Of a stretch of 64,000 nucleotides of DNA, positions 1 to 8,056 are shown one piece after another. The stretch comes from Dokdonella_A sp963758365 (GTDB lineage Bacteria; Pseudomonadota; Gammaproteobacteria; Xanthomonadales; Rhodanobacteraceae), in the NCBI GenBank assembly GCA_963758365.1, contig CAVWVB010000001.1, positions 3,286,001-3,350,000 of the forward strand, read 5' to 3'. The stretch's first letter is position 1, and each line of letters starts with the position of its first letter. Position numbers and translations under genes: made by a program. The notes beneath the pieces were generated by a model. The model was not told where the DNA came from. It was given only the letters and a program-made list of their open reading frames with translations, and did not search any database.

Positions 1-1010
1 AACTCGGCCTGGCGCGCCGCGCGCGAGATCGCGATACGCCCCGATTCGAGCGGCTCGCGCAGGACCTCGAGCACGTGCCGGTCGAACTCGACGATCTCGT
101 CGAGGAACAGGACGCCGTGATGGGCGAGCGAGATTTCGCCCGGTCGCGGCTGCGAACCGCCGCCGACCAGCGCGACCGCCGATGCGGTGTGATGCGGCGC
201 ACGGAACGCGCGCTGCTTCCAGGTGGCCACATCGTTTTCCTGACCCGCGATCGAACGCACGGCCGCCAGTTCGAGCGCCTCCTGTTCATCGAGCACGGGC
301 AGGATTCCGGGCAGGCGACTCGCGAGCATGGTCTTGCCGGTGCCTGGCGGCCCGACCAGCAGCAGGTTATGCGAGCCGGCCGCGGCAATCTCGAGTGCAC
401 GACGCGCCTGCTGCTGGCCGCGCACGTCGGCCAGCTCGGCCAGACCGTGACGGTTGCCGGCGGCGCTGCCCGGGGCCGCTGCGGCGGCGGGCAGTTCGAC
501 ACGGCCGCACAGGTGCGCGCACACCTCGAGCAGGGATCCGGCGACGCGCACGTCCGCGGCGCCGGCCAGCGCCGCTTCGGCGCCGTTGCCGTGCGGGACG
601 ATCACGCAACGGCCACGCCGGGTCGCGTGCAGCACCGCCGGCAGCACGCCGTGCACCGCGCGCAGCTCGCCGGACAACGCGAGTTCGCCGAGAAATTCGT
701 ATCCGTGCAGCGCCTCTCGCGGCACGCCGCCGTTCGCGGCGAGAATGCCGAGTGCGATCGGCAGGTCGAAGCGTCCGCCATCCTTGGGCAGGTCGGCCGG
801 CGCGAGGTTGACGGTAATCCGTCGCTGCGGGTAGTCGAGCTGCGCATTCAGGATCGCGGCGCGCACGCGGTCGCGCGCCTCCTTCACCGCGGTCTCCGCC
901 AGACCGACGATCGACGTGCCGGGCAGGCCGCCCGAGAGATGGACCTCGCACGCGACCAGCGGTGCCGCAATGCCGTCCTGCGCGCGGCTGTAGACGACTG
1001 CGAGGCTCAT
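1..1010 (-). CDS. comM: ComM/YifB family Mg-chelatase-like AAA+ ATPase (3' part outside window)
   Basis: The gene starts at the ATG complementary to 1008-1010 and runs off the left edge, so about 336 N-terminal residues of a family usually near 500 are visible. The N-terminus (MSLAVVYSRAQDG) is the typical YifB/ComM opening, followed by the ChlI-type domain. A Walker A motif GPPGTGKT and a downstream GVLFLDEI Walker B-like stretch mark the AAA+ core. In naturally transforming bacteria ComM is a helicase that promotes branch migration during DNA integration; that role is family knowledge. It lies downstream of ubiK on the same strand after a 329-base gap. Identification is confident; the C-terminus cannot be judged. 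Confidence 0.93.
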   Translation of the reverse strand, partial: MSLAVVYSRAQDGIAAPLVACEVHLSGGLPGTSIVGLAETAVKEARDRVRAAILNAQLDYPQRRITVNLAPADLPKDGGRFDLPIALGILAANGGVPREALHGYEFLGELALSGELRAVHGVLPAVLHATRRGRCVIVPHGNGAEAALAGAADVRVAGSLLEVCAHLCGRVELPAAAAAPGSAAGNRHGLAELADVRGQQQARRALEIAAAGSHNLLLVGPPGTGKTMLASRLPGILPVLDEQEALELAAVRSIAGQENDVATWKQRAFRAPHHTASAVALVGGGSQPRPGEISLAHHGVLFLDEIVEFDRHVLEVLREPLESGRIAISRAARQAE

Positions 1011-1339
1011 GCGGCAGCACGCTTGCAGCGCTTGCGCGAGCGTGCGCGGCCACGCATTTCCCGCGCGCGGATCGGACTTGCATGCGATCGATCCGTGCGG
1101 CCCGGTCCCGACCCGTTGCAGACGCGTGCGCTGCCAGCCGAATCGGCGCCCACCTCGCGCTTATGTCCGGGAAAAGAACCCGCTGCCCCCGCCGTGGGGT
1201 GAACTGCGCGAGGCAACGGGCGTCCCGGGAAATCGTTGCAACCGATCTGGCGCATGCCGCGACCTCCCTGCCGCTCGCGCACGTGCGATGGTCCGTGCGG
1301 CCGCCCTGCCGCATCCGGCGCAGCTCCCGCGCCGGCTCG
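1011..1339. other. 329-base spacer between ubiK and comM, no convincing gene
   Basis: The spacer is GC-rich. One minus-strand frame is open across it and would end on the comM start codon, but its predicted product is Arg/Gly-rich low-complexity sequence without family resemblance. I treat that frame as chance. No clear promoter or terminator was found. Confidence 0.5.
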
Positions 1340-1606
1340 TCAGTGCCTGGGTTGCGCGTCGCTGCCGACGAAGCGTTCGAGCGCCGCGATCTGCTGTTCG
1401 AGCTGCTCGATCTTCTCGCGCGTGCGCAGCAGCACGCAGCGCTGCACGTCGAATTCCTCGCGGGTGACCAGGTCGAGTTCACGCAGGCCCGATTGCAGTG
1501 CACTGCGAAATGTCGAGGTCAGGTCCTCGCGTGCCGCGTGCAGTCCCGGCGGCACCAGTGCGGCGAGTCGCTGCGCGAGCAAGTCGATGGATTGGACGTT
1601 GATCAT
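1340..1606 (-). CDS. ubiK: UbiK (BMFP/YqiC family) ubiquinone biosynthesis accessory factor
   Basis: This 88-residue protein has the family's two parts: an amphipathic N-terminus (MINVQSIDLLAQRLAALVP) and a C-terminal coiled coil (REKIEQLEQQIAALERFV). UbiK proteins are 80-100 residues, trimerise through the coiled coil, contact membrane lipid and assist UbiJ and the Ubi hydroxylase complex in aerobic ubiquinone synthesis; this is family knowledge. It is divergent from the PII gene, with about 330 bp between them, and precedes comM on the same strand. UbiA, another ubiquinone enzyme, lies 12 kb away. Confidence 0.88.
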   Translation of the reverse strand: MINVQSIDLLAQRLAALVPPGLHAAREDLTSTFRSALQSGLRELDLVTREEFDVQRCVLLRTREKIEQLEQQIAALERFVGSDAQPRH

Positions 1607-1698
1607 GGTTCATCCCGGCATCGTGGATGCGCAATTCTCGCGCGATTGCGCGTGCATCGGTATCGGAGCGTCCGTGCATCGGCGCGGATCCCTGGGGT

Positions 1699-1733
1699 CG
1701 ACCGGTGGCGGGCGCAAGCGCCGCGCCACCGGT
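1699..1733. repeat. Strong 35-nt stem-loop between divergent ubiK and PII genes
   Basis: Left arm GACCGGTGGCG (1699-1709) pairs with CGCCACCGGTC (1723-1733). Inside, GGCGC (1710-1714) pairs with GCGCC (1717-1721) around an AA loop, with one bulged G at 1722. It sits upstream of both divergent genes, so neither needs a terminator here, and no T-tract follows. It could be a dispersed palindromic repeat or part of an unannotated small RNA. Confidence 0.6.
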
Positions 1734-1830
1734 CGGGGCCTCCCTGCGCGTCGTTCCGTCGACTCGTCCCCCCTGTCGGCCACTCTAGTCCACGCGCGTC
1801 GCGGCGCCAGCGGCTGAATTCGGAACTGCA

Positions 1831-1867
1831 CGTAGGAGAATTCCTACGCGCGTCGATCCGCTATAGT
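1831..1867 (+). promoter_or_regulatory. Putative PII-gene promoter with inverted-repeat operator
   Basis: A perfect 7-bp inverted repeat CGTAGGA-GAAT-TCCTACG spans 1831-1848. A -10-like TATAGT lies at 1862-1867, about 73 bp before the PII start codon. With a standard spacer the -35 region (about 1839-1844) falls in the middle of the palindrome, so a protein bound there should affect polymerase directly. No sigma-54 -24/-12 pair was found by eye. The regulator is unknown. Confidence 0.45.
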
Positions 1868-1939
1868 CCGCGCGAGGCGCGAACGCGCGCGTGCGGCCGA
1901 TTTGCGCCGTTTGCGTTGCGGACCCAACAGGAGGCGGCC

Positions 1940-2278
1940 ATGCAGATGGTCATGGCGATCATCAAGCCGTTCAAGCTCGACGACGTGCGCGAGGCGCTGG
2001 CCGAGGTCGGCGTGCAGGGCGTGACCGTGACCGAGGTCAAGGGCTTCGGGCGCCAGAAAGGCCACACCGAGCTCTATCGCGGCGCCGAGTACGTCGTCGA
2101 TTTCCTGCCCAAGATCAAGCTAGAAGTCGCGGTCGCCGACGACCAGACCGAACAGGTCGTCGAGGCGATCGCGGCCGCCGCCAACACCGGCAAGATCGGC
2201 GACGGCAAGATCTTCGTCTGGCAGCTCGACCGGGTCATGCGCATCCGCACCGGCGAACTCGACGTGGATGCGCTGTAG
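1940..2278 (+). CDS. glnK: Nitrogen regulatory PII protein (GlnK/GlnB)
   Basis: This is a 112-residue PII protein of standard length. The N-terminus MQMVMAIIKPFKLDDVREAL and the T-loop GHTELYRGAEYVVDF with the uridylylation tyrosine Tyr51 are plain, as is the GDGKIFV B-loop segment. PII trimers sense 2-oxoglutarate and ATP/ADP and control glutamine synthetase adenylylation, NtrB and ammonium channels. The ATG at 1940 follows AGGAGG at about 1929-1934 with good spacing. No amtB follows, so the choice between GlnK and GlnB names is uncertain. Confidence 0.93.
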   Translation: MQMVMAIIKPFKLDDVREALAEVGVQGVTVTEVKGFGRQKGHTELYRGAEYVVDFLPKIKLEVAVADDQTEQVVEAIAAAANTGKIGDGKIFVWQLDRVMRIRTGELDVDAL

Positions 2279-2325
2279 CGGTCGCGGCGCCGCGCCGGCA
2301 ACGATCGGACCAGCGCGCCGGATCG

Positions 2326-2883
2326 TCAGCGCGCGAGCATCCACAGCCCCAGCGCCGCGAACAGCAGCGCCGCGCCGATCCGCGCGGCGCGGAGCGGCAA
2401 TTTCGCCGCGAAGCGCGCACCGAGCCAGACCACCGGCACGTTCGCGAGCAGCATGCCGAGCGTGGTGCCGGCGACGACCTGCCAGAGCGGGTGATACTGC
2501 GCGGCGAGCACGATCGTCGCGACCTGGGTCTTGTCGCCCATCTCGGCAAGGAAGAATGCGAGCACGGTTGCGAGCAGCACGCCGTGTCCGGCACCGCGCG
2601 CCGCATCCTCGTCGTCGGCCCCGTCCGGCAGCAGCGTCCACGCGGCGACCGCGAGGAAACCGAGCGCGACGATCCAGCGCAGGGTCTGCGGCGACAGCCA
2701 TTCCGCGACCAGCGCGCCGACCGATCCGGCCAGCGCATGATTGACCAGGGTCGCGACGAGGATGCCGATGCAGATCGGCCATGGGCGCCGATATTTCGCG
2801 GCGAGAATCAGCGCGAGGAACTGGGTCTTGTCGCCGATCTCGGCGATCGCGACCGCGGTTGTCGCGATGAGCAGGGTCTGCAC
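2326..2883 (-). CDS. GDT1/TMEM165 (UPF0016) family divalent-cation transporter
   Basis: Two copies of the family signature E-x-G-D-K-[TS] are present (AEIGDKTQ near the N-terminus, AEMGDKTQ in the second half), each in a three-helix hydrophobic repeat. That is the duplicated topology of the UPF0016 family, whose bacterial members export Mn2+ or exchange Ca2+/Mn2+. I take the GTG at 2883 (VQTLLIATTAVAIAEIGDK) as start: it has GGAG nine bases upstream and matches the usual N-terminus. An in-frame upstream ATG at 2955 would add a Pro/Arg-rich stretch not typical of the family. The product is 185 residues, as expected. Substrate is inferred. Confidence 0.87.
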   Translation of the reverse strand: MQTLLIATTAVAIAEIGDKTQFLALILAAKYRRPWPICIGILVATLVNHALAGSVGALVAEWLSPQTLRWIVALGFLAVAAWTLLPDGADDEDAARGAGHGVLLATVLAFFLAEMGDKTQVATIVLAAQYHPLWQVVAGTTLGMLLANVPVVWLGARFAAKLPLRAARIGAALLFAALGLWMLAR

Positions 2884-3022
2884 GCTGGCTCCGAAAGTCA
2901 GGAACGGCGGTGGCGGACGCGCCGCGCCGCGCGGTCGACCCCCCGAACCAAGCACGCGGCGGAGCGCGCACCTGCGACGATCCGCGTCCGCGCAATCGCG
3001 TCTACGCGCGCGACGGATCGTT

Positions 3023-3394
3023 TCAAGGGGAACGCAACTGGTCGTCGATCGTGCGCGTGCGCGCGGTCACCGTGTCGCCGGTGTGCAGGGTCGACTTGCG
3101 TTCGACCAGCATGACCAGGCATTCCCGCTCGGCGACCGGATTGTGGCGCACGCCCTTGGGCACGATGAACAGGTCGCCGCGGTCGAGCTCGACCGTGCCC
3201 TGCTCCATCTCGATGCGCAGGTGCCCGTCGAGGATCAGGAACAGTTCGTCCTCGCCGGCATGGCTGTGCCAGCCGAGCGTGCCGAGTACCTTGGCCACCT
3301 TGACGTAGGCATCGTCGACCTCGCCGATCACGCGTGGCGACCAGTGCTCGGCGAGCGCGGCGGCGATGCGTGCGGGTGAAACGGGTTCGGGCAT
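3023..3394 (-). CDS. Small cupin-domain protein
   Basis: This 123-residue single-domain cupin has motif 1 WHSHAGEDELFLILDG, giving putative metal ligands His43, His45 and Glu50. Motif 2 GDLFIVPKGVRHNPVA gives His84. Such stand-alone cupins bind a metal in a beta-barrel and have varied functions, so no substrate is assigned. It starts 66 bp past the end of ppc on the same strand and may be co-transcribed with it. Confidence 0.8.
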   Translation of the reverse strand: MPEPVSPARIAAALAEHWSPRVIGEVDDAYVKVAKVLGTLGWHSHAGEDELFLILDGHLRIEMEQGTVELDRGDLFIVPKGVRHNPVAERECLVMLVERKSTLHTGDTVTARTRTIDDQLRSP

Positions 3395-3460
3395 CGCGGG
3401 GATCCTTGGCTTGCGGGCGTCTCGCGCGGCTGGGGCGCAGCGGCATCGTCGGGTTTCGGG

Positions 3461-6301
3461 TCAGCCGGTATTCTGCAACGCCTGGGCGACGCCGTGCACG
3501 CTCGACACGAGCGCACCGAACAGCGCATCGTCGGGGCGACCGGCCGCGCGCCAGCGCTGCAGCAGGTCGACCTGGATCAGGCTCATCGGATCGGCATACG
3601 GATTCCTGAGCCGGATCGACAGCGCGAGGCGCGGGTCGTCGGCCAGCAGTTCGTGCGTGCCGCGCACGCGCAGCACCGCGTCGACCGTGCGCGTGAACTC
3701 GGCCGACAGGCGCGGAAAGAATCGCGCATGCAGCGGACCTGCCAGTTTCGAGAAACGCTCGGCAATGTCGGGATCGCTCTTCGCGAGCACCATCTCGAGG
3801 TCCTCGACCAGGGTGCGGAAGAACGGCCAGTCGCGCGCCATTTCGGCCAGCGTGTCCGCCTCGCCGCGCGCGGCGGCGGCCTGCAGCGCGCTGCCGACCC
3901 CGTACCAGCTCGGCAGGTTCGAGCGGCACTGCGTCCATGCGAACACCCACGGGATCGCGCGCAGGCTGGTCACGCCGCCGCTGCTGCCGCGGCGCGGCGG
4001 TCGCGAGCCGAGCGTCATGCGCTCGATCACGTCGATTGGCGTCGCCGCGCGGAAATAGTCGACGAACTCGGGCGTGCCCGCGACGAGTTCGCGGTACGCG
4101 GCCTCGCCGTCGGCGGCGATGCGCGCCATCGTCTCGCGCCAGCGCGCCTCGCGCGGCTCGGGCGCGCGCGGGCGCAGCGTCGCCGCGAGCACCGCGCCGA
4201 CGGTCTGCTCGAACGTGCGCAGCGCGAGCGCGCGCATGCCGTACTTGCGGTGGATCACCTCGCCTTGTTCTGTCACGCGCAGGTGGCCTGCGATCGCGCC
4301 GCGCGGCGCGGCCATGACCGCGCGCGAAGTCTTGCCGCCGCCGCGGCTCACCGAGCCGCCGCGGCCGTGGAAGAACACCAGCTCGACGCCGTGCGCGCGC
4401 GCGACCTCGAGCAATTCGACCTGGGCGCGCTGCAAGGTCCAGCGCGCGGCGAGGATGCCGCCGTCCTTCGCGCTGTCCGAATAGCCGAGCATGATCGTCT
4501 GCCGGTTGCCGCGCGCGGCGAGGTGCGCGCGGTAGGTCGGATCGGCGATCAACGCGGCGAACGTGCGCGGCGCGCCGTGCAGGTCGCCGATCGTCTCGAA
4601 CAGCGGCGCGATGTCGAGCGGCACGCTCGCGTCGTCGGCGACCAGGCCGCCCGCGCGCGCGAGCGCGAGCACCGCGAGCACGTCCGCGGCGCTGCCGGCC
4701 ATGCTGATGATGTAGACGCCGAGCGCGGCGTCGCCGTAGCGGCGGCGCGCCCTCGCAATCTCGCCGAACACCGCGGTGACCCTGCCGAACGTATCGGCAT
4801 CGTCGGCCGCGATCGCGCCCGCAGCCGCGGCCGGGAACACGTCCAGTGGCGGCGCCGAGCGGCCGCCGGTCTCCGCTTCGTCTGCCGCGGCAGCGGAGCG
4901 TGCGGCCGCGTCGACATCGCGTCCCGCGCCCGCGAGCGCCTTCTGCCCGTCGGCAAATGGGGCAAGCGCGCGCGCGCGCGCCTCAGCGTCCGCGGGCAGT
5001 TCACCGAGTACTTCGACCAGCGCTGCGAGGTGCACGCGCGAGTCCTGGCGCTGATCGAGGCGTGCGAGGTGGAAGCCGAACGTCTCGATGCGGCGCTGCA
5101 GGCGGCGCACCGCGAACCATCCCGCATGCGCGCCCGCGTGTGCCCGCAGGCTGCTCGCGACCAGTTCGATATCGGCGGCAAACCCGGCCGCATCGCGATA
5201 GCCCGCCGGCGCGTCCTGATCGGTCGCAGCGAGGCGCGCGCTGATCAGTCGCAGCAGCACGCGATACGGCATGTTGGCGTGGCGCGGGCGTATTCGCGCC
5301 GCGGCTTCGGGCAGCTGCGCGCGGTAGTCGGCCACACGTTGCAGCACGGCCGGGTCCACGTCCACGCAATCGAGCGTCTGCGTGAGCGCGCGCGCGAGCT
5401 GCTCGCATTCACGCCGGTAGCAGACCAGGATGCGTCCGCGCTGGGTACGCAGCGCGGACGCGATCGTATCCGCGCCGACATTCGGGTTGCCGTCCATGTC
5501 GCCACCGACCCAGGACGCGAAGCGCAACACGCGCGGCACGTTGGCCGTGACGCCGTAGACCGCGTGCACGGCATCCTCGAGCGCTTCGGCGAATACCGGC
5601 AGCACGCGATAGATCGGATCGGCGAGGTAGAAGATCACGTGCTCGAGTTCATCGCCGACGGTCGGCCGCAGCCGCGAGATGTCCGCGGTCTGCCAGCTCG
5701 TGGTCAGCGCCATGCGCAGGCGCGCCCAGTCGGCCGCGCGCTCGCGCGGCGTGTGCGGGCCGCTGAGGTCGGCCATCAGCGCGCGCACGATGTCCTGTTC
5801 CTTCTCGAGCAGCGCGCGCCGCGAGGATTCGGTCGGGTGCGCGGTGAACACCGGTTCGACATCGATTCGCGCGAGTACCGCTAGCAGATCCTCCAGTCCG
5901 ACGCCGGCGTCGCGCAGCTTCGCGAACACGTCGTGCAGCCCGTCGGGCTGTGGCGCCGCGCCCGCAATCTCGTACGCACGCCGCCGGCGCACCCGGTGCA
6001 CGCGCTCGGCGATGTTGACGACCTGGAAATACGTCGCGAACGCGCGGCTCAGCGCGTCGGCGGTCGCGGCATCGAGCCCCTGCAGGCTGGTCGCGAGCGG
6101 ATCCAGCGGCTGGTCGCGCTCGCGACGCGCGATCGCGGCCTTGCGTGCGGCCTCGACCCGCGCGAAGAACGCGTCGCCCTGCTGTTCGACGAGCAACTCG
6201 CCGACCAGCCGGCCGAGCCGGCCGACGTCGTCGCGCAGTCCCTGGTCGTGGGCTCCGAACTCAACCTCGCGCAGTCGCCGCACCGATGCCACTCCGATCA
6301 T
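3461..6301 (-). CDS. ppc: Phosphoenolpyruvate carboxylase
   Basis: PEPC adds bicarbonate to phosphoenolpyruvate to make oxaloacetate, an anaplerotic step feeding the TCA cycle. At 946 residues the length fits the family (about 880-970). The catalytic VFTAHPTE (His155), LGYSDSAKDGG, the FFHGRGGSVSRGGG loop and the C-terminal QNTG are all present. The ATG at 6301 gives a normal N-terminus. It lies 87 bp beyond bioC on the same strand. The cytosolic tetramer is normally controlled by acetyl-CoA and aspartate, which is family knowledge. Confidence 0.97.
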   Translation of the reverse strand: MIGVASVRRLREVEFGAHDQGLRDDVGRLGRLVGELLVEQQGDAFFARVEAARKAAIARRERDQPLDPLATSLQGLDAATADALSRAFATYFQVVNIAERVHRVRRRRAYEIAGAAPQPDGLHDVFAKLRDAGVGLEDLLAVLARIDVEPVFTAHPTESSRRALLEKEQDIVRALMADLSGPHTPRERAADWARLRMALTTSWQTADISRLRPTVGDELEHVIFYLADPIYRVLPVFAEALEDAVHAVYGVTANVPRVLRFASWVGGDMDGNPNVGADTIASALRTQRGRILVCYRRECEQLARALTQTLDCVDVDPAVLQRVADYRAQLPEAAARIRPRHANMPYRVLLRLISARLAATDQDAPAGYRDAAGFAADIELVASSLRAHAGAHAGWFAVRRLQRRIETFGFHLARLDQRQDSRVHLAALVEVLGELPADAEARARALAPFADGQKALAGAGRDVDAAARSAAAADEAETGGRSAPPLDVFPAAAAGAIAADDADTFGRVTAVFGEIARARRRYGDAALGVYIISMAGSAADVLAVLALARAGGLVADDASVPLDIAPLFETIGDLHGAPRTFAALIADPTYRAHLAARGNRQTIMLGYSDSAKDGGILAARWTLQRAQVELLEVARAHGVELVFFHGRGGSVSRGGGKTSRAVMAAPRGAIAGHLRVTEQGEVIHRKYGMRALALRTFEQTVGAVLAATLRPRAPEPREARWRETMARIAADGEAAYRELVAGTPEFVDYFRAATPIDVIERMTLGSRPPRRGSSGGVTSLRAIPWVFAWTQCRSNLPSWYGVGSALQAAAARGEADTLAEMARDWPFFRTLVEDLEMVLAKSDPDIAERFSKLAGPLHARFFPRLSAEFTRTVDAVLRVRGTHELLADDPRLALSIRLRNPYADPMSLIQVDLLQRWRAAGRPDDALFGALVSSVHGVAQALQNTG

Positions 6302-6388
6302 GAAACGGGCCTCGAGCTTAGCAGTCGCGTGCGTACAATCCGCAAAAGCGACGCGCTCGATCCATGGTCACGCGCGGCGACGCCCGGC

Positions 6389-7270
6389 TCAGCGCGTGCG
6401 CCGGCTGCCGCGCAGGCGCGCGACCGGAAAGCTCGCGATGTCGCCGTCCGGCGTGCGCCGCGGCTGCCCCGGGCCGGGCGCGAGCGCGTACGCATAGATC
6501 ACCTCGTAGGTCGCCGGCAGCACGCCGTCGCGGCGGAACGTCTCGCAGGCGTCGATGACCCGCTGCCAATGCCCCTTGCCCGTCAGCGAACGCTGGCGTA
6601 GCGCGTCGGCGTTGGTCGCGCCGAGCGCGCGCAGCTCGCGCATCAGGCTCGGCGCATCGGCATAGGTCAGGATGAAGTCGTCGCGCTCGAGCACCGGGTC
6701 GCGAAAGCCGCTCGCGAGCAGCGCGTCGCCGATGTCGTGCATGTCGATGAAGCGGCTCACATGCGGCGTGCTGTCGACGCGCGCGAACGCCGCGCGCAGT
6801 TCCTTGAGCGTATCGGGCCCGAACGTGGAGAACAGCAAGCGGCCGTCCGGACGCAGCACGCGGCGGAACTCGGCTAGCGCGAGTCCCGGGTCCTCGCACC
6901 ATTGCAGGCACAGGTTCGAATGCACGAGGTCCAGGCTTGCATCGGCGAGCGGCAGCGCCTGCACGTCCGCGCACACGCGCGAGAGACGGTGCGGATCGCC
7001 GGGCTCGCCCGCGTGAACCTGCAGCATCGGCAAGGCGAGATCCAGCGCGACGACGTGCGCCTGCGGATAGCGCGCCCGCAACGCCATGCTGCCGGAGCCC
7101 GGACCGCTGCCCGCGTCGAGCACGGTGGCTGGCGCGAAAGCGGTACCGCCGTCGAGGCGTTCGCGCAGTCGCGATCCGACCTCGGTCTGCAGCACCGCAT
7201 GCGCCTCGTAGGTCGCGGCCGCGCGCGCGAATGCGCGACGGATATGCGCGCTATCGAGTCCGGCGCTCAT
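6389..7270 (-). CDS. bioC: Malonyl-[ACP] O-methyltransferase BioC
   Basis: BioC methylates the malonyl group on ACP so that the fatty-acid machinery can build pimeloyl-ACP for biotin. The 293-residue protein opens with the family's IRRAFARAAATYEAHAVLQ. It contains the SAM-binding motif VLDAGSGPGSGS and a DLVHSNLCLQWCEDP segment characteristic of BioC. Its start overlaps the end of bioH by 4 bp, showing translational coupling. It is the last gene of the leftward bioB-orf-bioF-bioH-bioC cluster. Confidence 0.93.
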   Translation of the reverse strand: MSAGLDSAHIRRAFARAAATYEAHAVLQTEVGSRLRERLDGGTAFAPATVLDAGSGPGSGSMALRARYPQAHVVALDLALPMLQVHAGEPGDPHRLSRVCADVQALPLADASLDLVHSNLCLQWCEDPGLALAEFRRVLRPDGRLLFSTFGPDTLKELRAAFARVDSTPHVSRFIDMHDIGDALLASGFRDPVLERDDFILTYADAPSLMRELRALGATNADALRQRSLTGKGHWQRVIDACETFRRDGVLPATYEVIYAYALAPGPGQPRRTPDGDIASFPVARLRGSRRTR

Positions 7271-8028
7271 GCGGGCAGCGTCGCCGCGAACGCGGCGATT
7301 ACAGCCGCGATTGCATCGGCCTGTTCAAGAAACGGCGCGTGACCGCCGTCGAGTTCGAGGTACTGCGCACGCGGCGCCTGCTCGGATGCCCAGCGCATCG
7401 CCCCCGGTTGCACCAGCCGGTCGCGACGGCCTGCGATCCACAGGCTCGGCATCGTCAACAGCGCCAAGCCGGCGCGGTAGTCGCTCGCGTCGAGCGCGCC
7501 GAGTCCGTCGCGCAGCGCCTGCAGCTCCGGTTCGCCGCGTTCGAACACGCGCTTGCGCAGTTCACGCAGGTCTTGCTGGGCGTGCGGCGAGCCCATCGAC
7601 TCGAGCGCGAGGAAGCGCTCGATCGCGTGCCGGTATCGTTGCTCCAGTTCCACGGCGAACTCGCCGAACACCGCTGCGTCGACGCCGTGCGGCCAGTCCG
7701 GCGCGCGGACGAAGCGCGCGCTCGATGCGATCATCGCGAGTCCGCGCACGTGGACCGCTTCGTCGCGCGCAGCCTGCAGCGCGACGAGTCCGCCGAGTGA
7801 CCAGCCGAGCCAGAGCGCGCGCGGCGTCGCCGCCGCGATCCGGCGCGCGCAGTCGGCGACGGCGAACCGCGTGTCGTCGCGGCTGTAACCGTGACCGGGC
7901 AGGTCCACCACATGCACGCGGCAGTGCGTGGCGAGTCGCGCGGTGAGTGGCGCAAAGATGCCGCCATGCATCGCCCAGCCATGAATCAGAACGAGATCGG
8001 GTCCGGTGCCGTGTACATCGATGTGCAT
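7267..8028 (-). CDS. bioH: Pimeloyl-ACP methyl ester carboxylesterase BioH
   Basis: BioH cleaves pimeloyl-ACP methyl ester, ending chain synthesis for biotin. This is a 253-residue alpha/beta hydrolase with oxyanion motif LIHGWAMHG, nucleophile GWSLGG (Ser77), an acid in IAGRRDRLV and the final LDGGHAPF histidine. I place the start at the ATG at 8028 (MHIDVHGTG). The longer open frame upstream runs into the end of bioF and the spacer and is not family-like. It is 28 bp from bioF and overlaps bioC by 4 bp. Confidence 0.93.
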   Translation of the reverse strand: MHIDVHGTGPDLVLIHGWAMHGGIFAPLTARLATHCRVHVVDLPGHGYSRDDTRFAVADCARRIAAATPRALWLGWSLGGLVALQAARDEAVHVRGLAMIASSARFVRAPDWPHGVDAAVFGEFAVELEQRYRHAIERFLALESMGSPHAQQDLRELRKRVFERGEPELQALRDGLGALDASDYRAGLALLTMPSLWIAGRRDRLVQPGAMRWASEQAPRAQYLELDGGHAPFLEQADAIAAVIAAFAATLPA

Positions 8029-8056
8029 GCGTTCTCGTCGTTCGGGGCCGTCCCCT

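Noticed and set aside
2884..3022. Mn-sensing yybP-ykoY riboswitch upstream of the GDT1-type transporter
   Set aside because: Expected for some Mn exporters, but I could not find the conserved loop sequences on the minus strand.
3494..5884. 796-codon plus-strand open frame
   Set aside because: It lies opposite ppc, whose catalytic motifs are complete; the plus-strand product is Arg/His/Ala-rich with no domain. A shadow produced by high GC.
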